NCBI GenBank assembly: GCA_003695015.1
Contig: RFJD01000012.1
Span: forward strand, 1 to 5,384
Reading direction: 5' to 3'
Length of the DNA stretch: 5,384 bases
Source of the DNA: Verrucomicrobiota bacterium
Lineage (GTDB): Bacteria; Verrucomicrobiota; Verrucomicrobiia; Limisphaerales; J093
Below, one piece after another: positions 1 to 5,384 of the stretch. Both the position numbers and the translations under genes were made by a program. Position 1 is the first letter of the stretch. The number at the start of each line of letters is the position of its first letter. The notes beneath the pieces were generated by a model that saw nothing but the letters and a program-made list of their open reading frames with translations, was not told the DNA's origin and did not search any database.

Positions 1-29
1 AATGGACGGTCCTGCCGGTTCATGGTCAT
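1..29 (-). CDS. Start of an unidentified gene coupled to the PAS-HEAT gene (partial)
   Basis: On the minus strand an ATG at 29-27 overlaps the TGA stop (28-26) of the PAS-HEAT gene in an ATGA arrangement, and a second in-frame ATG follows at 23-21. The readable product is only MTMNRQDRP before the window edge, so no family can be assigned. The overlap is what one sees between genes that are translated together, so the product probably works with the PAS-HEAT protein. In other bacteria HEAT-repeat proteins of this sort can sit beside chemotaxis-type or two-component genes, but nothing here shows that. No clear Shine-Dalgarno sequence precedes the ATG, which fits reinitiation by ribosomes ending the upstream gene. 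The chance that this is a fortuitous overlap is real. Confidence 0.4.
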
Positions 30-2758
30 TCGAGAGGTTCGAGGGACTGCCGGGCGGCCCGGCGCACACCCGGGTCAGGATCGGTTTCCGCCAGTTCCCG
101 CAGGCGCGTGGCGGCCTGCCCGGCGCCCAAGCGGCCCAACGCCAGACAAGCGGCCCGGCGAACCGCCGGATCCGGATCGTCCAAGGCGGCAAGAATCTGC
201 CCGGTGGCCCGGGGGCACTTCATCCGCGCCCACGCCTGGACCAGCGCCTGTCGCCCCTCCCGCCCGGCCCGGGGCCAGACCGATTCCATCACGCCCAAGC
301 CGGGTTCGCCCATCCCCGAGAGGACCTCCACCACGACCGGGCGGAGGGAATCCTCGGCCGCCAAGGCCGCCAACACCGCCACCGTTTCATCGCTCACCAC
401 GATGCCCAGGGCGCGCACGGCCTCGATCTGCACCGACTCGTCCGGATCCATCGTGGCCACCCATTCCAAGGCGCCGGCGGTTTGCGGACCACCCCGCCGA
501 CCCAGCGACCGGACGGCTTCGAGGCGCAACTCGGACTCGGGGCGTTTGGCGGCGTCGAACAGAACGGGGATCGCGTCCGGATGTCCCACCTCGCCCAAGG
601 CGTGGATGGCGGGGCGGGCGAGGTCCGGGTTGGGGGATTTGGCCGCGCCCGCCAACACCCGCACGGCCTCGGCGCCGCCCAGTTGCCCCAACGCCTCCAA
701 GGCGGCGGCCCGGACGTAAATGGCCGGATCCTCCACTGCCATCGCCTCCAGAAGTGGCAGACCTTCCGGAGCGGCCAGCAAGCCCAAGGCCTTGGCCGCC
801 TCGTAACGCACCCACGGATCGGCGTCCACGACCGCCCGTTCGAGCCATGGCAGCGCCTCGGCAGCCGGCCGTTGTCCCAAGGCATGGACGGCGGCGGCCC
901 GCACGCGAGCCGATTCGGCCTCCATGGCCTGCGCCAGCAAAGGTCCCGCCCGCTCGTCCTCGATGACCCCCAGCGCCTCGACGGCGGCGGCGCGGACCGC
1001 TTCCTCCTCGTCCGTGCAACAGGCAAAAAAGTCCTCCAAACACTCCGGGTAACCGAAGTAACCGACGATCCGGGCCGCCGCCTCGCGCTTGCGGGGATCC
1101 GGATCACGCAACAACGGTCGAACCCGGGCGGCCAACTCCGGATGTCCGAGCGAGTTCAGGGCGGCGATCGCCGCCATCCGGACCGGCGCTTTTTCGTGGC
1201 CCAACAGACCCAGCAACGGCTCCAACGCCCGTGGATCGCCGATCCGGCCCAACGCCCCGGCCACCGGGATCAGCAGCGCCGGATCCTGTTGCGCCACCGC
1301 CAACAGCGCGGGCACTGCCGAGGCATCACCCACGCGCCCCAGGGCCGTCACCGCCGCCTCCCGGACCTCGGGATCCTCGGACCGCGTCTGCTCGACCAGC
1401 CAGTCGGTGGCGCGGCCGCCGTGACGCACCAGGGCTTCCACCACCTCCCGCCGCAAAGCCGGCCGGGCCAGCAACCGCGCCAAGGCGGGCGCCACTTCCG
1501 GGGAATCCGCCCAACCCAACACCGCGACCAACGCCGGCAGATCCCCCGCGGAAGCGGTTTCCAAGGCGGCCAACAACCGCTCGACTCCGGCGGGCTCCAC
1601 ACTCCGCCGAAAGGCCTCCCCCACCAGTTCCTCCTCCCCCAGCTCGTCCGCCAACCGATCGTGCAACTGCTTCAGGGCGCGGGCCACCGGCGCCGCGAGC
1701 GCCGCCTCCTTGCTCAGCACGGCGGTCAGCGGCCCCACCACCCGCAGATCGCCCATCCGCCCGAGCGCTTCGATGACGGCCGGACGCAAGTGGGCGTCCT
1801 CCAACCTCGGCGCCAGCGCCACCGCCACCGCCGCGTCCCCCAGCCGCCCCAGCGCCTCGATGGCGGCGAACGCAAGGAAGAAGTCCCCGGAACCGGCCAC
1901 CCGGAGCAACACCTCCTCCGCGTCGCGCGCCTCCAGCCGGCCCAACGCCTCGATGGCATGGTAACGGACGTTCGCGTCGGTATCGGTTTCCACCGCGCGA
2001 ATGAGGGCCGGCACGGCCCGGACATTTCCCAACAAGCCCAGCGCTTGGGCCGCATAGGTGCGCACCGCCGCGTCCGGGTCCTCCAACAGCCGGCTCAGGG
2101 GCGTCACCGCGTCCAACCCGGCCATGGTCAGAGCCGAAAGGGCGCTGTTGAGCACCGCGGCATCGTCATGATGTTCCCGCAAGGCCCGCACCAGCCGTTC
2201 CACCAACTCCGGCGTCGCATGTCGGGCCAGCTCGTGCACCGCCGCCCGCCGCACGCGCCAGCTCGGGTCCCCCAGGGCGCGGATCAAGTCCGCCCCCACT
2301 TGGCCTTGGGCGGCCGACGCCCCCGCCGCCTCCATCGCCGCCCGGGCGCGGGCGCTTTCGTCGCCGCTGGCCAGCGCCTCCGTGGTGGTGGTGGCGGTGT
2401 CGTCGGTTCCCTCCAGTTCGGCCGCCAAACCGGTCAGCTCGTCCTTGTCGCGCAAAGGCAAAACCCGTACCCGCAGCCTGGCCGGCGGGGTGTCCGGTTG
2501 CGGCTGGAGGGAGAGGTCCAGATCGACCTCGATCGGCCACCGAAGGTTCGCGGGTTCCGGTTCCTGCCAAAGGGCATGCAGCCGCCGAAACACCGGAGCG
2601 TTGGCCGGGGCGGGAAACAACCGGCCCAAGGTCCGCCCGCAGGCCACCGACGCCGGATAACCGGTGGCGTGCGCCGCCGCCTCGCTCCACGACTGCACCA
2701 CGAGGTCCGCATCCGTTGTGAAGGCATACCGGGCGGCTTTCGGGGCGGACGAATCCAT
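26..2758 (-). CDS. PAS domain plus HEAT-repeat protein
   Basis: This encodes about 910 residues. Residues about 10-115 resemble a PAS sensor fold: YAFTTDADLVVQSWSEAA, then TGYPASVACGRTLGRLFP, then alternating hydrophobic strands. A Thr/Ala/Glu-rich linker follows. From about residue 163 to the end there are about 24 HEAT units of roughly 31 residues with the pattern DPDPxVRRAAxxALGRLGxxxAxxxLxxLL. Units near the middle (LHDRLADELGEEELVGEAF) are degenerate. No signal peptide, membrane segment or catalytic domain is visible, so it is probably a cytoplasmic scaffold whose binding is tuned by the PAS domain. That role is inference. HEAT solenoids of this type also occur as phycobilisome-lyase-like proteins, but the PAS domain argues for signalling. 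The start is uncertain. ATG 2758 was chosen, while GTG 2767 is in frame and has a GGGTGAT four bases upstream, giving 913 residues. The end overlaps the next minus-strand gene. A long antisense open frame here is a composition artefact. Confidence 0.9.
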   Translation of the reverse strand: MDSSAPKAARYAFTTDADLVVQSWSEAAAHATGYPASVACGRTLGRLFPAPANAPVFRRLHALWQEPEPANLRWPIEVDLDLSLQPQPDTPPARLRVRVLPLRDKDELTGLAAELEGTDDTATTTTEALASGDESARARAAMEAAGASAAQGQVGADLIRALGDPSWRVRRAAVHELARHATPELVERLVRALREHHDDAAVLNSALSALTMAGLDAVTPLSRLLEDPDAAVRTYAAQALGLLGNVRAVPALIRAVETDTDANVRYHAIEALGRLEARDAEEVLLRVAGSGDFFLAFAAIEALGRLGDAAVAVALAPRLEDAHLRPAVIEALGRMGDLRVVGPLTAVLSKEAALAAPVARALKQLHDRLADELGEEELVGEAFRRSVEPAGVERLLAALETASAGDLPALVAVLGWADSPEVAPALARLLARPALRREVVEALVRHGGRATDWLVEQTRSEDPEVREAAVTALGRVGDASAVPALLAVAQQDPALLIPVAGALGRIGDPRALEPLLGLLGHEKAPVRMAAIAALNSLGHPELAARVRPLLRDPDPRKREAAARIVGYFGYPECLEDFFACCTDEEEAVRAAAVEALGVIEDERAGPLLAQAMEAESARVRAAAVHALGQRPAAEALPWLERAVVDADPWVRYEAAKALGLLAAPEGLPLLEAMAVEDPAIYVRAAALEALGQLGGAEAVRVLAGAAKSPNPDLARPAIHALGEVGHPDAIPVLFDAAKRPESELRLEAVRSLGRRGGPQTAGALEWVATMDPDESVQIEAVRALGIVVSDETVAVLAALAAEDSLRPVVVEVLSGMGEPGLGVMESVWPRAGREGRQALVQAWARMKCPRATGQILAALDDPDPAVRRAACLALGRLGAGQAATRLRELAETDPDPGVRRAARQSLEPLE

Positions 2759-2799
2759 CGCCACCACTCATATCACCCGGAGGCCGGGCCGGCGATTCG

Positions 2800-2829
2800 A
2801 AAAACCGCCGTCAGCCCGTGCCACGGCGG
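2800..2829 (-). terminator. Candidate intrinsic terminator or attenuator ahead of the PAS-HEAT gene
   Basis: Read on the minus strand, CCGCCGT (2829-2823) pairs perfectly with ACGGCGG (2811-2805) across an 11-base loop, and TTTTT (2804-2800) follows directly. That is the shape of a Rho-independent terminator, though the stem is only 7 bp and the T-tract only 5 bases. It lies 32 to 41 bases upstream of the two possible starts of the PAS-HEAT gene. There is little room for a promoter between it and the gene, so it would either lie in the leader as an attenuator or stop antisense transcripts leaving the hflK side. A competing stem (2833-2827 with 2818-2812) shares three bases with it. In GC-rich DNA such stems can arise by chance. 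Confidence 0.35.
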
Positions 2830-2903
2830 GCTGGCCTGGTGCCGGCATCCTGGCCGTCCCGGCTATGGTGCGGGCACCTTGCCTGCTCTGGCGGTCCGTC
2901 GTA

Positions 2904-2943
2904 GCCACCGACGTGAGGAGGTGGCCACCGACGTAAGGAGGTG
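2904..2943. repeat. Tandem duplication of a 20-bp unit with inverted ends
   Basis: The unit GCCACCGACGTGAGGAGGTG at 2904-2923 is repeated immediately at 2924-2943 with one difference (G at 2915, A at 2935). Within the first copy GCCACC (2904-2909) is the inverted complement of GGTGGC (2920-2925), with a 10-base spacer. The second copy keeps a 5-bp version (CCACC 2925-2929, GGTGG 2940-2944). The unit could be an operator bound by a dimeric protein, a small dispersed chromosomal repeat, or a simple slippage product. The embedded AGGAGGTG resembles a strong Shine-Dalgarno sequence but no start codon or gene follows at the right distance. Confidence 0.8.
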
Positions 2944-2959
2944 GAGGCGGTGAGGCGGT
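2944..2959. repeat. Two tandem copies of GAGGCGGT
   Basis: GAGGCGGT at 2944-2951 is followed at once by an identical copy at 2952-2959. It abuts the 20-bp tandem repeat on its left and lies three bases before the TTGAAGGG copies on its right, so the whole stretch 2904-2996 is one cluster of short G-rich repeats. Confidence 0.7.
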
Positions 2960-2962
2960 GAG

Positions 2963-2996
2963 TTGAAGGGTTGAAGGGCGATGGGTTGAAGGGGGG
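2963..2996 (+). repeat. TTGAAGGG repeats forming a G-quadruplex-type motif
   Basis: TTGAAGGG occurs at 2963-2970, 2971-2978 and 2986-2993, the last two separated by CGATGGG. The G-runs at 2968-2970, 2976-2978, 2983-2985 and 2991-2996 are spaced by loops of 5, 4 and 5 bases, which meets the usual G3+N1-7 rule for an intramolecular quadruplex on the plus strand. The motif ends 75 bases before the hflK start codon. It would be on the non-template strand for hflK and, if the promoter lies further left, in the mRNA leader. A role in expression is inference. Confidence 0.7.
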
Positions 2997-3071
2997 CTCC
3001 TGCGCCGACGGCGCCGAAGCCAACCGTCATCGCGGTTTGACCCGGAAGCGCTGTTCCGGCATGCTGCGCTC

Positions 3072-4043
3072 ATGGTCATTCGGGTCGGCAACACCTTCTA
3101 TCGCGTCTCCAGCCGGCTGGTTCTCGCCGTCGTGTTGGTATTGGCGGGCATCGTGGCCGTTTCGTCGATGGTTTACACCGTCCAAGCCGAATACCAGGCG
3201 GTCATCCTGCGGTTCGGGCGGTTTGCCGGGCTGGCCGACCCCGGCCTGCGGTTCAAACTCCCCTTCGGTATCGACAAAGTCATCATGGTCCCGGTCCAAC
3301 GCCAGCTCAAACAGGAGTTCGGCTTCGGCACCCCGGGGGCCACCAACCCCCACCAGTTCACCAGTTCGAGCGAACAGGAGCTGGAACGCAGCATGGTCAC
3401 CGGAGACCTCAACGCCGTTACCGTCGAGTGGATCATCCAGTACCGCATCAGCGATCCCCGGGCCTACCTCTTCGAATTCCGGGATCCGGCCACCACCCTG
3501 CGCGATCTCTCCGAATCGGTGATGCGTGAGGTGGTGGGCGATCGGACGGTGGACGAAGTCATCACCGTGGGCCGGCAGGAAATCGAGTCCGAAGCCCTGG
3601 CCAAGCTCCAAAGCATGGTCCAGCGCTACGGCCTGGGCGTGAGCATCAACCAGCTCCAGCTCAAGAACGTCAACCCGCCCCCGCCGGTCCAGCCCAGCTT
3701 CAACGAGGTCAACCAGGCCCAGCAGGAGCGCGAGAGGCTGATCAACGTCGCCAACGGCGAGTACAACAAGGCCGTCCCGCGAGCCCGCGGCGAAGCCGAC
3801 CAAAAAATCCGCGCCGCGGAAGGCTACGCCGTCAAACGCATCAACGAGGCCGAGGGCGATGCCGCCCGGTTCAACGCCGTGTTCGCCGAGTACCTCAAGG
3901 CCCCGGAGGTCACCAAACGCCGCCTCTTCCTCGAAACCATGAAGGACGTCCTGCCGCACATCAGCCGCAAGATCATCCTGGATGAAGACGCCGCCGGCGT
4001 CCTGCCCCTCCTGCAACTGCCCAGCGGAGAAACTTCCCGATGA
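3072..4043 (+). CDS. hflK: HflK, SPFH-family modulator of the FtsH protease
   Basis: This is a 323-residue membrane protein. In the characterised system HflK pairs with HflC in the periplasm-facing HflKC cage that encloses FtsH hexamers and limits their access to membrane substrates. A short N-terminus is followed by one transmembrane helix at about residues 16-36. An SPFH/PHB domain comes next, beginning with YQAVILRFGRF and LRFKLPFGIDKV. The HflK hallmark follows: NPPPPVQPSFNEVNQAQQER from residue 201, leading to PRARGEA (R237-A242) and a charged coiled coil. The conserved tail is LETMKDVLPHISRKIILDED. It is shorter than the roughly 420-residue Escherichia coli protein because the glycine-rich N-terminal extension and the C-terminal tail are reduced. 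ATG 3072 is the first ordinary start in this frame before the membrane helix, and no clear Shine-Dalgarno sequence precedes it. Its last four bases overlap hflC (ATGA). HflK rather than a generic stomatin is supported by the motif and by the neighbouring hflC. Confidence 0.95.
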   Translation: MVIRVGNTFYRVSSRLVLAVVLVLAGIVAVSSMVYTVQAEYQAVILRFGRFAGLADPGLRFKLPFGIDKVIMVPVQRQLKQEFGFGTPGATNPHQFTSSSEQELERSMVTGDLNAVTVEWIIQYRISDPRAYLFEFRDPATTLRDLSESVMREVVGDRTVDEVITVGRQEIESEALAKLQSMVQRYGLGVSINQLQLKNVNPPPPVQPSFNEVNQAQQERERLINVANGEYNKAVPRARGEADQKIRAAEGYAVKRINEAEGDAARFNAVFAEYLKAPEVTKRRLFLETMKDVLPHISRKIILDEDAAGVLPLLQLPSGETSR

Positions 4044-5029
4044 AAGCCGCCAGCCAACTCGTCGCCCTCGGGACCATCGCCCTCGTGGCGCTCATCGTCC
4101 TGGCTTCCTCGGCCTACATTGTCCAGGAAACCGACCAGGTGGTGATCACCCAGTTCGGCAAGCCGGTCGGCGGCGCCATCACCAACGCGGGGCTCCATTT
4201 CAAGCTGCCCCTCGTCCAAAAGGCCAACTTCTTGGAAAAACGCGTCCTTCCCTGGGACGGCCGGCCCAGCGAAATGCCCACCAAGGACAAGACCTACATC
4301 ATCGTGGACGCCTTCGGCCGCTGGCGCATCAAGGACGCCCGGCAGTTCTTCCTGCGCCTTCGGGACGAACGCAGCGCCCTTTCCCGGCTGGATGACATCG
4401 TCGGCGGCGAGATCCGCAACGCCATCGCCAAGCACGAGCTGATCGAGGTCATCCGGTCCACCAAGGACCGCCAGCCGGTCATCGACCAAAACCTCCAGGG
4501 CGGGCTGGACACCATCAGTCGATTGGTCCCGATCCAGAAGGGACGGGCGGCGGTCGAACAGGAAATCCTGGCCAACGCCGCCCCCAAGCTGGCCGCCTTC
4601 GGCATCGAACTGCTGGACGTCCAGTTCAAGCGCATCCACTACAACCGCACCGTGCTCGAGCAGATTTACCAGCGGATGATCAGCGAGCGGCAGCAGATCG
4701 CCGAGCGCTTCCGCTCCGAGGGCGCCGGGGAGGCCGCCAAAATCCTCGGCCAGAAGGAAAAGGACCTTCAAACCATCGAGTCCGAGGCCTATCGCAAGAT
4801 CCAGGAAATCCGCGGCGAAGCCGACGCCAAGGCCACCGAAATCTACGCCAACGCCTACAACCAAAGCCCCGAAGCCGCGGCCTTCTACGAGTTCCTCAAC
4901 ACGCTGGAGAGCTACCGGGCCGTCCTGACCAACGACACCACCCTGGTCCTGACCACCGACAGCGAGTTCTTCAAGTTCCTCAAGTCGTACAGCGCGCCAA
5001 CCGCGGCGGAAACCACCAACAAACCCTGA
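4040..5029 (+). CDS. hflC: HflC, SPFH-family partner of HflK
   Basis: This is a 329-residue protein, close to the 334 residues of Escherichia coli HflC. It has one transmembrane helix at about residues 7-27 directly at the N-terminus. The SPFH domain opens with VQETDQVVITQFGKPVG (residues 28-44) and continues through LHFKLPLVQKANFLEKRVLPWDG. The strongly conserved HflC coiled-coil motif SERQQIAERFRSEGAGEAAKI lies at 215-235, and the C-terminal TDSEFFKFLKS begins at 306. Together these identify HflC rather than HflK or a stomatin. Start ATG 4040 overlaps the hflK stop as ATGA and has GGAGA at 4026-4030, nine bases upstream, so both direct initiation and coupling to hflK are likely. With HflK it should form the alternating ring that surrounds FtsH in the inner membrane. 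No ftsH is present in the window. The protein ends with a short polar tail (SAPTAAETTNKP). Confidence 0.96.
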   Translation: MKAASQLVALGTIALVALIVLASSAYIVQETDQVVITQFGKPVGGAITNAGLHFKLPLVQKANFLEKRVLPWDGRPSEMPTKDKTYIIVDAFGRWRIKDARQFFLRLRDERSALSRLDDIVGGEIRNAIAKHELIEVIRSTKDRQPVIDQNLQGGLDTISRLVPIQKGRAAVEQEILANAAPKLAAFGIELLDVQFKRIHYNRTVLEQIYQRMISERQQIAERFRSEGAGEAAKILGQKEKDLQTIESEAYRKIQEIRGEADAKATEIYANAYNQSPEAAAFYEFLNTLESYRAVLTNDTTLVLTTDSEFFKFLKSYSAPTAAETTNKP

Positions 5030-5159
5030 TCGGCCGGACCCCCGCCGAGCCTCCCATCCGCCGCGGCTGAAGTTTCCCCGCCAGGAGCGCGCCGCAAGGA
5101 GGCGCCCTCTGCTGTCACCGTCTTGACACAGCCAACCCGCCAGCCAAGCCTCGCTTCCC
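5030..5159. other. Gap between hflC and the DHDPS-family gene
   Basis: The 130 bases carry no gene. A perfect TTGACA lies at 5123-5128, but the bases 16 to 18 further on (around CAAGCCTC) do not resemble a -10 box, so a promoter is only a weak possibility. The best hairpin is GCGCC (5089-5093) with GGCGC (5101-5105) over a 7-base loop and has no T-tract, so no intrinsic terminator for the hfl operon is supported. Confidence 0.55.
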
Positions 5160-5384
5160 ATGGCAGAACCACAGACCAATTGGAAGGGCGTCTTCCCCGC
5201 CGTCACCACGCAGTTCAAGCCGGATCAATCGCTCGATCTGGACGCCATGGCCCGGCACATCGAGGTCCTGATCGGCTCCGGTGTCCAAGGTTTGGTCATG
5301 CTCGGATCGCTGGGCGAAAACACCGCGCTCGACCCGGAGGAAAAACGCGAGGTCATGCGGATGGCCGTCCGCCTCGGCCAGGGC
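5160..5384 (+). CDS. DHDPS/N-acetylneuraminate lyase-family protein (partial, N-terminus)
   Basis: The first 75 residues of a (beta/alpha)8-barrel aldolase or dehydratase of the dihydrodipicolinate synthase family are present; the gene runs off the right edge. Residues 8-19 (WKGVFPAVTTQF) form the first strand and GLVMLGSLGENTALDPEEKR (44-63) is the family motif usually written G-T/S-T-G-E. S50 and L51 occupy the positions of the DapA threonine pair (T44, T45), so the second threonine is replaced by leucine. Family members use a Schiff-base lysine that would lie beyond the window. True lysine-pathway DapA is therefore less likely than another member, such as a sugar-acid or pyrroline-4-hydroxy-2-carboxylate enzyme; this is inference. 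ATG 5160 is the only usable start, because TGA 5124-5126 closes the frame upstream with no ATG, GTG or TTG between. No Shine-Dalgarno sequence is visible. A 130-bp gap separates it from hflC. Confidence 0.9.
   Translation, partial: MAEPQTNWKGVFPAVTTQFKPDQSLDLDAMARHIEVLIGSGVQGLVMLGSLGENTALDPEEKREVMRMAVRLGQG

Larger units (their letters stand above)
2768..3071. other. Divergent intergenic region, no gene
   Basis: These 304 bases separate the minus-strand PAS-HEAT gene from the plus-strand hflK gene and must hold the promoters of both unless transcription enters from further away. I see no credible coding sequence. From left to right it holds a minus-strand hairpin with a T-tract (2800-2829), a 20-bp tandem repeat (2904-2943), an 8-bp tandem repeat GAGGCGGT (2944-2959), three copies of TTGAAGGG with four G-runs (2963-2996), and a small perfect stem GCGCC-GAC-GGCGC (3002-3014). 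The strand from about 2911 to 2996 is strikingly rich in G and purine compared with the coding flanks. No convincing sigma-70 promoter pair was found. Confidence 0.75.

Noticed and set aside
2..2953. A 983-codon plus-strand open frame across the whole PAS-HEAT gene
   Set aside because: Its translation is a Gly/Arg/Gln/His-rich sequence with no recognisable domain, exactly antisense to a clear HEAT-repeat protein. Stop-free antisense frames are expected in GC-rich genes with repeated codon patterns.
2904..2996. Repeat cluster as a CRISPR array
   Set aside because: The units are directly adjacent or separated by a few bases, with no unique spacers of uniform length and no cas genes nearby.
3037..3065. 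TTGACC at 3037-3042 with CATGCT at 3060-3065 as an hflK promoter
   Set aside because: The -10 match is poor (3 of 6) and transcription would start almost at the ATG, leaving no leader.
5089..5105. GCGCC/GGCGC stem after hflC as a terminator
   Set aside because: The stem is only 5 bp and no T-tract follows on either strand.
5123..5152. TTGACA at 5123-5128 as a promoter for the DHDPS-family gene
   Set aside because: The -35 hexamer is perfect but no acceptable -10 hexamer lies at 16-18 bases, so chance is as likely.
3027..5218. Long minus-strand open frames opposite hflK and hflC (3027-4016 and 3824-5218)
   Set aside because: They mirror well-conserved hflK and hflC coding sequence, have low-complexity Gly/Val/Leu/Asp-rich translations and no domain signature.

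Overview
The window is a GC-rich bacterial chromosome segment with four gene assignments and one uncertain stub. No RNA gene, insertion sequence, CRISPR array or phage gene is visible. The organism cannot be fixed from the sequence. GC-rich third positions, a large HEAT-repeat protein, a short HflK, G-rich low-complexity intergenic DNA and weak Shine-Dalgarno sequences are compatible with Verrucomicrobiota, Planctomycetota or a deltaproteobacterial lineage. This is a low-confidence inference.

Layout. The left half (about 26-2767, minus strand) is one large gene for a protein with an N-terminal PAS-like sensor domain followed by about two dozen HEAT repeats. Its stop codon overlaps the start of another minus-strand reading frame that runs off the left edge, so the two look translationally coupled. 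A divergent intergenic region (2768-3071) has no gene. It does hold a hairpin plus T-tract in the leader of the HEAT gene, a 20-bp tandem repeat with inverted ends, short G-rich tandem repeats and a G-quadruplex-type motif.

The right half (plus strand) is an hflK-hflC operon (3072-4043 and 4040-5029) joined by an ATGA overlap. In the characterised system these two inner-membrane SPFH proteins form a large cage around the FtsH protease and modulate membrane-protein degradation; ftsH itself is not in the window. After a 130-bp gap a DHDPS/N-acetylneuraminate lyase-family gene begins at 5160 and is cut off by the right edge after 75 codons.

How they fit together. HflK and HflC clearly work as a pair. 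The PAS-HEAT protein is divergent and has no evident functional tie to them; its likely partner is the overlapping gene to the left. The DHDPS-like gene is probably a separate metabolic gene. I see no strong case for a complete undescribed system. The best leads are the non-coding structures in 2800-2996 and the PAS-HEAT protein with its coupled neighbour.
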